Origin: Negativicoccus succinicivorans
Lineage (GTDB): Bacteria > Bacillota > Negativicutes > Veillonellales > Negativicoccaceae
DNA: 39,687 nucleotides
Assembly (NCBI RefSeq): GCF_018372215.1
Contig: NZ_JAHAJN010000011.1
Location: 1-39,687, forward strand
Direction of reading: 5' to 3'
Positions 16,553-25,950 of this stretch are shown here, in pieces. The notes beneath the pieces are model-generated. The model was given only the letters and a program-made list of their open reading frames with translations. It searched no databases and was not told where the DNA came from. The first letter of the stretch is position 1. Each line of letters begins with the position of its first letter. A program made the translations under genes and the position numbers.

Positions 16553-17548
16553 TCAGTCCTCCTCGAGTTGCGCCAACATTTCTTCTAAAACAATATGGAC
16601 ATCACCGACGATACCATAATCGGCACGCTGGAAAATCGGGGCCTGCGGATCTTTATTGATCGCAACCACCGTATCCGCGCCGCTGATTCCGGCAAGGTGC
16701 TGAATCGCGCCGGAAATACCGAAGGCAAAATAAATTTTCGGGCCGACATTTTTGCCCGTTTGGCCGACCTGATGAATAGACGGCTCCCAACCGGCATCAA
16801 CGGCCGCACGTGAAGCCGCGACAGTGCCGCCTAATTTTCGAGCCAGCGTATGAAGTTTGCGAAATACTTCCGCCGATCCCATGCCCCGCCCGCCGCTGAT
16901 AATAATCTCCGCATCTTCGAGATTGACCTCTTCCTGCGGTACATGTTCATATTTTGTACGAAGTGTACGAATGGTACCTGCGGGGATTTCTACCGCCAAT
17001 GCCTCAACACGCCCTTTACGAGACGGATCCGGCGCCGGTTTTGAAAATACGTTCGGTCGTACCGTCCCCATTTGCGGCCGATGCTTCGGACAAATAATAT
17101 CTGCTAAAATATTGCCCCCCAACGCAGGACGCGTCCATGTCAATGAGCGCGTTTCAGAGTCCATCTTAATATCGGTGCAGTCGGCCACTACGCCGCATTG
17201 CAGTCGCGCCGAAAGGCGCGGTGCCAAATCGCGGCCGTTATGGGTGGCTCCGATTAAAATCGCAGCGGGTTGGACTTCACGGCACAGCTGCTCAAGTGCA
17301 TAGGTGTATCCCTCAGTCGAATACTCTTTTAATTCGCTCGCCGTCAGATAATGTACCACGTCTGCGCCGGCTGCGATAAGATCCTGTGCCAGAGCTTCTA
17401 CGTTTTCCCCAATGAGCACGGCATGAACTTCTTCCCCGCTCACTTCCGCCAATTCGCGCGCTTTGCCGATCAGTTCCACGGTGACCGGACGCAGCTTCCC
17501 TGCAAAATGCTCCGCGACAACATAAAGGTGACGTGCTTGTTCGTTCAT
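16553..17548 (-). CDS. etfA: Electron transfer flavoprotein, alpha subunit
   Basis: 331 residues. The C-terminal FAD domain has the hallmark GQTGKNVGPKIYFAFGISGA followed by IQHLAGISGADTVVAINKD; the N-terminal half is the ETF domain I, with the ISGGRGMGSAEVF linker. With EtfB it carries electrons between acyl-CoA dehydrogenases or lactate/other dehydrogenases and further acceptors. No dehydrogenase gene lies next to it here, so its partner is unknown; anaerobes in this group often use bifurcating ETFs. Overlaps etfB by 4 nt. Confidence 0.96.
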   Translation of the reverse strand: MNEQARHLYVVAEHFAGKLRPVTVELIGKARELAEVSGEEVHAVLIGENVEALAQDLIAAGADVVHYLTASELKEYSTEGYTYALEQLCREVQPAAILIGATHNGRDLAPRLSARLQCGVVADCTDIKMDSETRSLTWTRPALGGNILADIICPKHRPQMGTVRPNVFSKPAPDPSRKGRVEALAVEIPAGTIRTLRTKYEHVPQEEVNLEDAEIIISGGRGMGSAEVFRKLHTLARKLGGTVAASRAAVDAGWEPSIHQVGQTGKNVGPKIYFAFGISGAIQHLAGISGADTVVAINKDPQAPIFQRADYGIVGDVHIVLEEMLAQLEED

Positions 17549-18348
17549 TGGGCACCTCCTTTGCGTTGAAAACCGCGCTCTTTTAGTTTTGCGAGCAAAG
17601 CCTGCACCGCTTGTTGCTCGGGCAAATCCGCAAAAGTTTCACCATGGCTGTGACCTTGCGGCGTATACACACGACGCACCTGCGTCGGCGAGCCGGCCAT
17701 GCCGATTCGTTCCGGTTCAACAGGCAGATCCGCCGCCGTGAGCGTTTTTATTTCCGCCGTTCGTGCTGCAATCAGCCCGCGAAGTGACGGATAGCGCGGT
17801 GTATTCAGATGTTTAGTGGTCGTCACCAACACCGGCAATTCTACTTTTATCGTCTCATAGCCGTCCTCATGCTCGCGTACGACTTGTGCCGTAGATCCTT
17901 TCAGAGTAAAGGCTACGGCTCCGCTGACTTGCGGCCAGTCGAGCATTTCCGCAATTTGCGCCCCCACTTGCGCCGTATCTCCATCAATAGCCTGCTTGCC
18001 GCAGAAAATTAAGTCGAAAGTACCAAGCGTACGAATCGCTGTCGCCAACGTATACGCCGTGGCCAACGTATCCGCCCCGCCGAATGCTCGATCACTGATT
18101 AAATACGCATGGTCACAACCCTTGGCTAAACACTCTTTCAGCACTTCCTTCGCTTGCGGCGGACCCATTGTAATGACTGTAACGGTCGCGCCACAGCTGT
18201 CTTTTAACGCGAGCGCTTCTTCCACTGCGTGCTCATCAAAAGGATTCAAAATATTCGGCACACCGGCTCGTTGCAAGCGATTTGTTTTAGGATCCAGCTT
18301 GACCTGCGACGTATCCGGTACCTGCTTTACACACACTAAAATCTGCAT
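17545..18348 (-). CDS. etfB: Electron transfer flavoprotein, beta subunit
   Basis: 267 residues starting MQILVCVKQVPDTSQVKLDP, with NPFDEHAVEEALALKD, a nucleotide-binding loop around CGKQAIDGDTAQVGAQIAEM and a C-terminal anchor helix (QAVQALLAKLKERGF). Its ribosome binding site (AAGGAGG) and stop-start junction lie inside the end of dnaE, so the two are adjacent without a gap. Forms the ETF heterodimer with EtfA. Confidence 0.96.
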   Translation of the reverse strand: MQILVCVKQVPDTSQVKLDPKTNRLQRAGVPNILNPFDEHAVEEALALKDSCGATVTVITMGPPQAKEVLKECLAKGCDHAYLISDRAFGGADTLATAYTLATAIRTLGTFDLIFCGKQAIDGDTAQVGAQIAEMLDWPQVSGAVAFTLKGSTAQVVREHEDGYETIKVELPVLVTTTKHLNTPRYPSLRGLIAARTAEIKTLTAADLPVEPERIGMAGSPTQVRRVYTPQGHSHGETFADLPEQQAVQALLAKLKERGFQRKGGAQ

Positions 18349-21300
18349 TTAAGCCTCCTTTATTCCAACCTTGGTGTTTCCCAAAAGAGCTTGCAATTGC
18401 GTAATGACTTCACGACTGCCATCAATATAGTACGCTTCATTCATGAGTACCGTCAGACCGGTTCGTTCCACAATTAACGTAACCGGTATCGTTCCGTGAT
18501 GCGTCGTTAAAATCGTTGCCAACGCTTGGCTCACCGAAACACCTTCATGCGCCGCATCAATGTGCAAATCAATTGCCTTAGGCACCCTATCGTCCGCAAA
18601 GGGCACTTCCGAGACCGGTGCATTCGAGGTGGCTGTCGTTGACTGCGCTTCATAAGGCAGCGCGGCGGTTTTCATGGTGTCCCATTCCGGTACTACGACA
18701 GTTTGATTAGCGACCAGCTCCAGAGGATACACCGCCTGCGCAATAATTTTCGTTTCGCGCTCATTGGCTTGCGTCCGACCTTCGATTAAAACAGCTGCGT
18801 CCACCGCTAACAATGCCGCGACGTCTTCCCAAAGATTAGGGAAAACCACGACTTCGATATTAGCCCCGAAGTCTTCTACCGTGGCAAAGCCCATTTGCTC
18901 ATTGCGTTTCGTCAACAGTCGACGCAAACCCGTTACTGTGCCACCAATCCATACTTTTCTCTGATCATACACTTCACCGTTTTCGCGCAATTCATAAATG
19001 GACGTCGCCTTACGTAAAGTTTCTTCATAGGGCGAAAGAGGATGACCGCTCACGTAAAAACCGAGCGTTTCTTTTTCGCCGGCCAAGAGCGTCGCAAGAT
19101 CCCAGGAAGGCACATCGGGATAGGTCAATGTCGGTACAGCTAACGGAATGTCGTCAAACAATCCTGTTTGCAATGAATTGGCGTTTTCCCGCTCTGTTGC
19201 GCCGATCCGAATCGCATCCGGCACTGCTTCATAAATTTGAGCGCGATGAATTCCTTCTGCATCTGCCAAATGATCCATGGCGCCGGCCCGAACCAGGGAT
19301 TCGACAGCGCGTTTATTGACCGCAACATGCTCCGCCAAGTCAATCAACGAGCGAAAACCGATCGGTGTGTCGCCCTGCGCCTTTTCTTCCTGCAAAATAG
19401 TTTCGCGCGCTTTGACGATTGCTTCCGCCAAACCGTCGCCCACATTTTTGACCGCGGAAAGGCCGAAGCGAATGGCTTCTTCTTCCACCGTAAAATCGAC
19501 CGCACTTTGATTAATATCCGGCCCCAAAACACGAATACCGTGCAGGCGGCAGTCGGCAATATAATGGCTTAATTTGTCACTGTTTTCTTTATAACTCGAC
19601 ATCATCGCCGCCATAAATTCCGGCCGATAATGTGCTTTCAAATAAGCGGTCTGCCAGGCAATCAATCCATAGCAGGCGGAGTGTGATTTATTAAAACCGT
19701 AACCGGCAAAATACACCATCTGATCGAAAACATGATTAGCGATCATGGTAGGGATGCCTTTTTGTTCCGCTCCCGCTAAAAATTTATCGCGCTGCGCCAT
19801 CAAGACGTCTTCTTTCTTTTTGCCCATCGCACGACGCAGCAAGTCCGCTTCACCGAGAGTAAAGCCGCCAAGGACAGACGAAATTTGCATCACTTGTTCT
19901 TGATATAAAATAACGCCGAATGTTTCTTTCAAAATCGGTTCCAATAACGGATGCAGATATTCCACCTGCGCATCGCCGTGACGGCGGCGAATAAAATCTT
20001 CCGCCATCCCGCTGCCGAGCGGTCCCGGACGATACAACGCCACCATCGGAATCAAATCGACAAACCCTTCCGGCCGTAATTGCTTTAAAAGCGCCGTAAA
20101 CCCGGATGATTCCGATTGGAACACGCCGACGGTATCGCCTTCGCAAAGCATCGCGCAGGTTTCGGCATCGGTCTCGGGTAAATGATCCACATCCACGGTG
20201 ATGCCCCGATTATTTCGAATCAACTCAACGGTTTCCTGGATCACAGTCAAGTTACGTAAGCCCAAGAGATCCATCTTTAATAAGCCAAGCTCTTCCACGG
20301 TATCTTTTTCATACTGCGTCTGCAAATAATCATCTGCAGACTTTTGCAACGGCACATGTTCAGCGACCGGATCTTTACTGATCACAATACCCGCCGCGTG
20401 CGTGCCGGCATGACGGCTTAATCCTTCCAATGCCAACGCATAATCGATGAGCTGATGAATTTGCGGCTCACTGTCATAAGCTGTCCGAAATTCCTTCACG
20501 CTTTCCAACGTATCTGCAAGCGTCACGCCCGGTCCACCGGGTATCATCTTCGCGATGCGATCAACATCGGGGTAGGGCAAATTCATGACACGCCCGACAT
20601 CACGAACGACCGCTTTAGCCGCCATCGTGCCGAACGTGATGATTTGTGCGACATGCTCGGAGCCATATTTGCGCGCCAAGTAGTCGATGACATCCGCACG
20701 GCCTTTATATCCGATATCGGTATCAATATCCGGCATACTGATACGTTCCGGATTCAAAAAGCGTTCAAACAGCAGCCCGTGTGCCAACGGATCAAGATTG
20801 GTAATACCCAATAAGTAAGCGACGATACTGCCCGCCGCCGAGCCACGCCCCGGACCTACAGCAATATCCTGCGATCGCGCATAAGCAATAAAGTCCATGA
20901 CAATCAAAAAGTAGTCACTGAACCCCATGCTTTCAATGATTCCAAGTTCATATTCCAACCGTTCTCTGACTTCATTTCTGATGACGTCATAACGCTTTGG
21001 AAGTGCTTCTTCACATAATTTGCGCAGATATGTTTGCGCGATAAATCCTTCCGGCACCTGGAACGCGGGCAAGTGATGCTCACCGAATATAAAATCGACT
21101 TGGCAACGCTCCGCGATAGCCACCGTATTGCTGAGAGCTTCGGGAACGTCGGAAAAAAGCGACGCCATCTCATCGCCGGACTTACAATAGTACTCGTCAT
21201 TGGCAAACTTAAATGTCTGATTATCTAACGTCTGTCCAGTAGAAATACAAAGGCGCACGTTTTGGGCACCGGCATCTTCCCGTCGAATATAGTGGAAATC

Positions 21301-21915
21301 ATTGGTCGCCACTAGACCGACTCCGTACTCCCGTGCCAATGCGATCAACGGTTCACGTACGGCTTTTTCTTCCGGTAATCCGTGATCCTGTAATTCAATA
21401 AAATAATTTTCACGACCGAATGTTTGAATATACCATTCGATGATTTCCCGTGCCTTTGCTTCGTCGCCGGCCAGCAATGCTTGCGGCAACTCACCGTTAA
21501 TGCATGCGGACAGCGCAATCAAGCCGTCGGCATATTGTGCAATCGCTGCGCGGTTCACACGAGGTTTACGCCAATATCCGACCGTGTTGGCTATCGTATC
21601 GAGCTTTGACAAGTTACGATAACCTTCATTGGTTTCCGCCAACAAAATCAGATGACGCAGCTTCTCTTTGCCGCCTAAATCCTGCGCACCGAGCTCCCGC
21701 TCGGTCACGTATACTTCACACCCAATAATCGGCTTGATCCCCTGCTTTAAGGTTTCTTTATACAAATAAACTGCACCGTACATAACGCCATGGTCGGTGA
21801 TGGCCAGCGCCTCCTGACCAAGTTCTTTGACGTAAGCGACCAAGTCTTTGATGCGACTGATCCCATCAAACAAACTGTACTCCGTGTGCGTATGCAGATG
21901 TACAAAAGGTGTCAT
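18349..21915 (-). CDS. dnaE: DNA polymerase III alpha subunit
   Basis: 1188 residues from the ATG at 21915 (MTPFVHLHTHTEYSLFDGIS), which has ribosome binding site GAGAGGAGG; the open frame extends upstream without evidence of coding. Domains in order: PHP (HTHTEYS at 7-13), the polymerase palm with AVGPGRGSAAGSIVAYLLGI and catalytic aspartates in MPDIDTDIGYKGR, fingers with GLLKMDLLGLRNL and FVDLIPMVALYRPGPL, helix-hairpin-helix, then an OB-fold (VWIGGTVTGLRRLLTKRNEQ). It is the C-family DnaE type. Unusually for a replication gene it sits between a nucleoside kinase and the etf-pyk genes. Confidence 0.97.
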   Translation of the reverse strand: MTPFVHLHTHTEYSLFDGISRIKDLVAYVKELGQEALAITDHGVMYGAVYLYKETLKQGIKPIIGCEVYVTERELGAQDLGGKEKLRHLILLAETNEGYRNLSKLDTIANTVGYWRKPRVNRAAIAQYADGLIALSACINGELPQALLAGDEAKAREIIEWYIQTFGRENYFIELQDHGLPEEKAVREPLIALAREYGVGLVATNDFHYIRREDAGAQNVRLCISTGQTLDNQTFKFANDEYYCKSGDEMASLFSDVPEALSNTVAIAERCQVDFIFGEHHLPAFQVPEGFIAQTYLRKLCEEALPKRYDVIRNEVRERLEYELGIIESMGFSDYFLIVMDFIAYARSQDIAVGPGRGSAAGSIVAYLLGITNLDPLAHGLLFERFLNPERISMPDIDTDIGYKGRADVIDYLARKYGSEHVAQIITFGTMAAKAVVRDVGRVMNLPYPDVDRIAKMIPGGPGVTLADTLESVKEFRTAYDSEPQIHQLIDYALALEGLSRHAGTHAAGIVISKDPVAEHVPLQKSADDYLQTQYEKDTVEELGLLKMDLLGLRNLTVIQETVELIRNNRGITVDVDHLPETDAETCAMLCEGDTVGVFQSESSGFTALLKQLRPEGFVDLIPMVALYRPGPLGSGMAEDFIRRRHGDAQVEYLHPLLEPILKETFGVILYQEQVMQISSVLGGFTLGEADLLRRAMGKKKEDVLMAQRDKFLAGAEQKGIPTMIANHVFDQMVYFAGYGFNKSHSACYGLIAWQTAYLKAHYRPEFMAAMMSSYKENSDKLSHYIADCRLHGIRVLGPDINQSAVDFTVEEEAIRFGLSAVKNVGDGLAEAIVKARETILQEEKAQGDTPIGFRSLIDLAEHVAVNKRAVESLVRAGAMDHLADAEGIHRAQIYEAVPDAIRIGATERENANSLQTGLFDDIPLAVPTLTYPDVPSWDLATLLAGEKETLGFYVSGHPLSPYEETLRKATSIYELRENGEVYDQRKVWIGGTVTGLRRLLTKRNEQMGFATVEDFGANIEVVVFPNLWEDVAALLAVDAAVLIEGRTQANERETKIIAQAVYPLELVANQTVVVPEWDTMKTAALPYEAQSTTATSNAPVSEVPFADDRVPKAIDLHIDAAHEGVSVSQALATILTTHHGTIPVTLIVERTGLTVLMNEAYYIDGSREVITQLQALLGNTKVGIKEA

Positions 21916-21938
21916 GGTCGCCTCCTCTCCTATACCGG

Positions 21939-23609
21939 TCACACCATCAATGTCCGCGGTACACATTGATCATGTCCCGCCGTACCGATAAATTCACGTA
22001 GAATTGAATTCGACGGTACCATCGCCGGATTCAATGGTTGAAAAATACTTAAAAACTCCAATAAACGATGCGCTTCATTGGCTACCGGTGAAGTGTTCGG
22101 AATCGCTTTTAAAAGCGGCTCTGCCAATACCTTAAGCACCGGAAGCTCATACAGCAGCGCCGTATTGAAAATAATATCCGCTTCTTCCTGGAAAGGAAAA
22201 ACATAGGATTCTTCGCCAAATCGTACATTATGCCAAATTTTCAGCGTCTCTTCCGCGCTGTGCGCACGAAACTGATTGTCACGGACCATACGACGCAATA
22301 AACGTGTATCCGTAGTGGAAATTCGATTGTGATCGCTGATGGTCAACTGCGTCAACGCGCCCAGGTAAAGATGCAGTCTCTGGTACGCAGGTACGGCACG
22401 CGAAACGCTCGGATTCAGCGCATGCAGTCCTTCCAAAATAATCGGCTGATCAGGGCGCAAAGTGGTTTCCCGCTCCGCAAAATATTGCTTACCGTGCACA
22501 AAATTATAGCGGGAAAGCTTTACGGACTCACCTGCTAAAAGAGCCGTCAACTGCCGTTCCAAAAGCGCCGTATCCAACGCGTCAACGGATTCATGATCGA
22601 TCTCGTCATCACCTGTCCGAGGACGATCATCCAAACTATAATAATAATCGTCCAGAGAAATCATTACCGGCTGAATGCCGTTGACCTGCATTTGCACCAT
22701 CAGCCGCCTCATAGTGGTCGTTTTTCCCGCCGAAGACGGTCCGGCGATAGTAATTAAGCGAATACCGGGGCGACTGTCAGCGACACGATCAGCAATTTGC
22801 GCCAACTGCTTTTCATGCAGCGCTTCCGCCATGGCAATAATATCTTTGATGCGACCGTTGTCAATCGCTCGATTTAAATCCACTACATAGCGACAACCGA
22901 CCCGTTCGCTCCAGTTTGTCGCTTCAAAAAAGACGCGCGCAAACTCACGCAATTCCATATACTCAGGCAAGGTATGAGCCGAATAAATACTGGGGAAGCG
23001 CAATAAAAATCCCGGCGCGTAATGGACGATATCAAACACATTTACCTGGTTCATATTCTGCAACAGTGGGCCGAAGTAAAAATCAACATAATCGCCGCAA
23101 CGATAGAGGTAAATCCGTTCCGGACGCAGTCCCTGCAAACGTTCCACTGCGCGCAGACGCCCCGCTTTTCGGCAATAATCAATCGCCTCCGCTTTGCTTT
23201 CCGTCTGCTTAATGATCGGTCGACCTTCCTGCACAATTTCATGCATCCGGTCTTCAATCTCTTGTATTTGAGCAAGCGTTGTCGGTCGATCCTGAATGAT
23301 CTGTCCGTACAAGGCGCGCCCCAGGGAGTGTTCAATCTGCACTCTGGCATCCGGATACAATTCACGAACAGCCATCGCCATCAGCATAATCAACGTCCTC
23401 TGGTACGCACGATTGCCAATGGTGGATTGCAATGTCTCGAAACTGATGACGGCGTTATTTTCCAAAGCGGTCGTGAAATCGAGAGTCTGCCCATCTACTA
23501 ATGCGAATATTGCGTCCGGAGCCGTTTCCTTAACGCTTTCCCAGACCGCACCCACAGTGGTACCTTCAGGCACTTTCAAAGTTTGTCCCTGATATTGTAG
23601 TGTAAGCAT
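21939..23609 (-). CDS. Nucleoside (uridine) kinase-like protein with ThrRS-like N-terminal domains
   Basis: 556 residues. About 1-60 is a TGS-like beta-grasp (MLTLQYQGQTLKVPEGTTVG), about 65-250 resembles the second additional domain of threonyl-tRNA synthetase (GNRAYQRTLIMLMAMAVREL, RVQIEHSLGRALYG), and the C-terminal half is a P-loop uridine kinase/phosphoribulokinase domain: IAGPSSAGKTTTMRRLM (Walker A), SLDDYYYSLDDRPR and VILEG-like PIILEGLHALNP. This architecture occurs across Firmicutes and is usually annotated nucleoside kinase; whether the ThrRS-like part binds RNA is unknown. An extended -10 promoter precedes it, and dnaE follows after 23 nt. Confidence 0.85.
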   Translation of the reverse strand: MLTLQYQGQTLKVPEGTTVGAVWESVKETAPDAIFALVDGQTLDFTTALENNAVISFETLQSTIGNRAYQRTLIMLMAMAVRELYPDARVQIEHSLGRALYGQIIQDRPTTLAQIQEIEDRMHEIVQEGRPIIKQTESKAEAIDYCRKAGRLRAVERLQGLRPERIYLYRCGDYVDFYFGPLLQNMNQVNVFDIVHYAPGFLLRFPSIYSAHTLPEYMELREFARVFFEATNWSERVGCRYVVDLNRAIDNGRIKDIIAMAEALHEKQLAQIADRVADSRPGIRLITIAGPSSAGKTTTMRRLMVQMQVNGIQPVMISLDDYYYSLDDRPRTGDDEIDHESVDALDTALLERQLTALLAGESVKLSRYNFVHGKQYFAERETTLRPDQPIILEGLHALNPSVSRAVPAYQRLHLYLGALTQLTISDHNRISTTDTRLLRRMVRDNQFRAHSAEETLKIWHNVRFGEESYVFPFQEEADIIFNTALLYELPVLKVLAEPLLKAIPNTSPVANEAHRLLEFLSIFQPLNPAMVPSNSILREFIGTAGHDQCVPRTLMV

Positions 23610-23646
23610 TTTTACCTCCCGTCATTCGTTTCGCTTGTTTACCGTT

Positions 23647-23655
23647 ATTATAACA
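23647..23655 (-). promoter_or_regulatory. Extended -10 promoter for nucleoside kinase-dnaE-etf-pyk
   Basis: Minus strand TGT-TATAAT about 40 nt before the kinase start; no clear -35. Divergent from the promoter at 23731-23759. Confidence 0.5.
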
Positions 23656-23705
23656 CGCAACCTTTTAGCCAAAGCATACGCGTGATGGGTGATGGATTGA
23701 TTCTA

Positions 23706-23737
23706 TTGTAAACTATTTCATTTTCGTTTGTTGACTA
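23706..23737 (+). promoter_or_regulatory. Candidate BirA (biotin repressor) operator
   Basis: Left half TTGTAAAC (23706-23713), 16-nt spacer, right half GTTGACTA (23730-23737). Gram-positive BirA boxes are TTGTTAAC-N15/16-GTTAACAA; the left half fits, the right half is degenerate. It overlaps the -35 of the promoter for a bioY operon, exactly where repression would work. Confidence 0.6.
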
Positions 23738-23759
23738 TTTGTAGAATCTTCGTTATAAT
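23731..23759 (+). promoter_or_regulatory. Promoter of the hot-dog/bioY/thiolase/ligase operon
   Basis: Plus strand TTGACT, 17-nt spacer, TATAAT, 22 nt before the first start codon. Near consensus. Confidence 0.8.
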
Positions 23760-23781
23760 ATCTCACGTAAAGGAGCTCTGT

Positions 23782-24300
23782 ATGCACTCATTGTACAAAA
23801 CCGCTTGCCGTTTGGAAACCGGTCTCACAGCGGAGGTTGTGATCGGTCGTTTGCGTCTGATGCTGACGCCGGCCGTTTCTCATGCCGAGGTTCGCACGCG
23901 CCGTAACGCCGCTACCGTCACGGTCAGCAATGCGGCAGGTACGCTCGTGATGACTTTGCTTGCCGGTGCACCACATCCGCACGCGGAGCGCGCGGAGACG
24001 ATTCCGCGAAGCGCTCTGCCTTGGCGCTCATTCAGTGCCGACGAAGTGCATGCGTTTGTCGCCGCTATGGAGGATACCAATCCGATCCATCAGGGAGATT
24101 ATCCGGTGGTGCCGGGGTACCAGATGTTGACCGCCTGGCTTCAGGAGCACCGCGATGTAGTTTCCTGCGACATGCGTTTCCATCATGCCGTAAAAAGTGA
24201 TGCCCTTATTTATTTAATAACTGATGGCGCAATGGTACAAGCGTATACAGCATTCGGACTTGCCTTTACACTATCATTTAAAAGAGGAGTTGCAAAATGA
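23782..24300 (+). CDS. MaoC-like hot-dog fold protein (putative enoyl-thioester hydratase)
   Basis: 172 residues from the ATG at 23782 (ribosome binding site AAAGGAG); the open frame continues upstream through the promoter and is not coding there. The C-terminal half carries FSADEVHAFVAAMEDTNPIH, matching the MaoC (R)-hydratase catalytic pattern Asp-x-Asn-Pro-x-His, then VVPGYQMLTAW in place of the usual V-x-x-G-M. The N-terminal ~90 residues match nothing I recognise and may be a degenerate first hot-dog. It overlaps bioY by 4 nt, so it belongs to the biotin-linked operon. Hydration of a 2-enoyl thioester is inferred from the motif, not proven. Confidence 0.65.
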   Translation: MHSLYKTACRLETGLTAEVVIGRLRLMLTPAVSHAEVRTRRNAATVTVSNAAGTLVMTLLAGAPHPHAERAETIPRSALPWRSFSADEVHAFVAAMEDTNPIHQGDYPVVPGYQMLTAWLQEHRDVVSCDMRFHHAVKSDALIYLITDGAMVQAYTAFGLAFTLSFKRGVAK

Positions 24301-24818
24301 GTTCTTTAACAGCACGTGATTTAACCAAAATGGCCTTGCTGGTCGCGCTTTTGTTTGTAGCCGCCTTCATTGCCATCCCCTTGCCGTTTACCCCCGCCAT
24401 GATTACCATGACAACCCTGGTCTTTAACTTGACCGCCTTTTTATTACCGCCGAAGCAAACTTTGATTGTTTGCGTCGTTTATACTTTGTGCGGTGCGGCA
24501 GGATTGCCCGTCTTCACCGGCGGTGTTGGCGGTTTAGGTAAGGTATTCGGTCCGACCGGCGGTTTCATTTTTGCATTTATGGTTGCTTATCCGTTGGTCA
24601 GCCTGTTCAAAGGTAAGGCGCGTTCGTTCTGGCACTACGTGGCAGCGGGTGTCTTCATCGGTATTCCGATTACCTATATCGGTGGCGTGCTCGGCATGAT
24701 GATCGTGCTGCATATGAGTCTCTGGCCGGCCATCGTAGCAGGTGCTTTACCGTTTATTCCGGGCGATATTTTAAAAACCGTTGTCGCCGCTTTCATTGCC
24801 TTGAAGATTCGAGTATAA
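24297..24818 (+). CDS. bioY: Biotin transporter S component BioY
   Basis: 173 residues with about six membrane segments (for example LVALLFVAAFIAIPLP, TLIVCVVYTLCGAAGLPVF, IVLHMSLWPAIVAGALPF). The family signature GLPVFTGGVGGLGKVFGPTG, followed by GF and a further helix, is unmistakable. BioY binds biotin in the membrane, alone or with the ECF energy module (not in this window). It is coupled to the hot-dog gene and followed 1 nt later by the thiolase. Confidence 0.96.
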   Translation: MSSLTARDLTKMALLVALLFVAAFIAIPLPFTPAMITMTTLVFNLTAFLLPPKQTLIVCVVYTLCGAAGLPVFTGGVGGLGKVFGPTGGFIFAFMVAYPLVSLFKGKARSFWHYVAAGVFIGIPITYIGGVLGMMIVLHMSLWPAIVAGALPFIPGDILKTVVAAFIALKIRV

Positions 24819-24819
24819 G

Positions 24820-25950
24820 ATGCGAGACGTTTATCTTGTCGACTGCCGCCGTACGCCGATTGGCGTTTCCGGCGGCAGTCTTCGTTATACACCTCCGGAA
24901 AAATTGGCCGCGGCCGTAATGACAAAGCTGTGGAATGACAATAGCCGCCCGCCCATCGATGCGATCATCGGCGGCAATGCAGTCGGCACCGGCGGGAACC
25001 TCACGAGACTCGGCGCACTTTATAGTGAATTGCCTGAAAACATACCCGCGTGGACACTCGATATGCAATGTGCTTCCGCTTTGACCGCCATCAGTACCGG
25101 CTATGCGCAAATTGCCGCGGGTATTCATGAGATCATTATTGCCGGCGGCATGGAGAGCGCGTCGTTACAACCGCTTCGTACCTATGCACCGAATGATGAA
25201 CGCCAAGGTTCTTACAAGACGGCGCAATTTTCACCCGGTGAAATCGCTGCCGATGCGATGCTTCGTGGGGCCGAGCGAGCAGTACAAACGCTCGGTGCGA
25301 CGCGCGAAGAACTGGACGAGTTGGCGTTGCAAAGTCATCAACGTGCCTTGGCCAATGCCCAAATGGATACGTTAAAGAATTGGCTCGTGCCAGTGCCCGA
25401 GTTAGCGAACGATGAATGTTTACGGCCGCGCATGCGTTTGCAACTTCTGCAGCGCTTACCGTTGCTCTTGGGTCCGGGTACTCATATTACCGCCGGCAAC
25501 GCCTGCCTGATTCATGACGGGGCTGCGTTTGCCATGCTCGCCGATCAAGAAGCGATCGAACGATACCACTTACGACCGCTTGCCAAAATCGTTGCGGTCG
25601 CGCAAGGCGCCAGTGATCCTTTATTGTCCCCGCTCGGTGTAAAACACGTCAGTACATTGGCGTTGCAAGCGGCTCATTTACAAATGGATGACATGGATAC
25701 AATTGAATGGAATGAAGCGTTTGCAATCATCGATTACCTCTTTGCACAATCGTATCCGCAGCTCGTCGAACGGTATAATCCGCTCGGAGGCGCGTTGGCG
25801 TACGGCCATCCTTACGGCGCCTCGGGGGCGATCATTTTAACTCACTTGCTGGCCCGACTGCATGCTATCGAAGGCCGTTACGGATTGTGTGCCATCGCCG
25901 GCGCAGGCGGCACCGGTTGCGCCATAATCGTGGAGCGTTGCCATGAGTAA
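24820..25950 (+). CDS. Thiolase-like acyltransferase (YhfS type), second catalytic Cys missing
   Basis: 376 residues of the thiolase fold. Nucleophile Cys84 in LDMQCASALTAI, WNEAFAIIDYLF (the NEAF motif) and the catalytic His in GGALAYGHPYGASGAIILTH are present. The C-terminal motif normally written CxGGGxG reads AGAGGTG, so the general-base Cys (Cys378 in Zoogloea thiolase) is Ala; a Cys occurs three residues earlier in GLCAIAG. A plain acetyl-CoA acetyltransferase activity is therefore doubtful. It resembles B. subtilis YhfS, also encoded next to a BioY paralogue. It starts 1 nt after bioY and overlaps the ligase by 8 nt. Confidence 0.83.
   Translation: MRDVYLVDCRRTPIGVSGGSLRYTPPEKLAAAVMTKLWNDNSRPPIDAIIGGNAVGTGGNLTRLGALYSELPENIPAWTLDMQCASALTAISTGYAQIAAGIHEIIIAGGMESASLQPLRTYAPNDERQGSYKTAQFSPGEIAADAMLRGAERAVQTLGATREELDELALQSHQRALANAQMDTLKNWLVPVPELANDECLRPRMRLQLLQRLPLLLGPGTHITAGNACLIHDGAAFAMLADQEAIERYHLRPLAKIVAVAQGASDPLLSPLGVKHVSTLALQAAHLQMDDMDTIEWNEAFAIIDYLFAQSYPQLVERYNPLGGALAYGHPYGASGAIILTHLLARLHAIEGRYGLCAIAGAGGTGCAIIVERCHE

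Noticed and set aside
23728..23781. Upstream extension of the hot-dog gene
   Set aside because: This stretch contains the promoter; the ATG at 23782 has the proper ribosome binding site.
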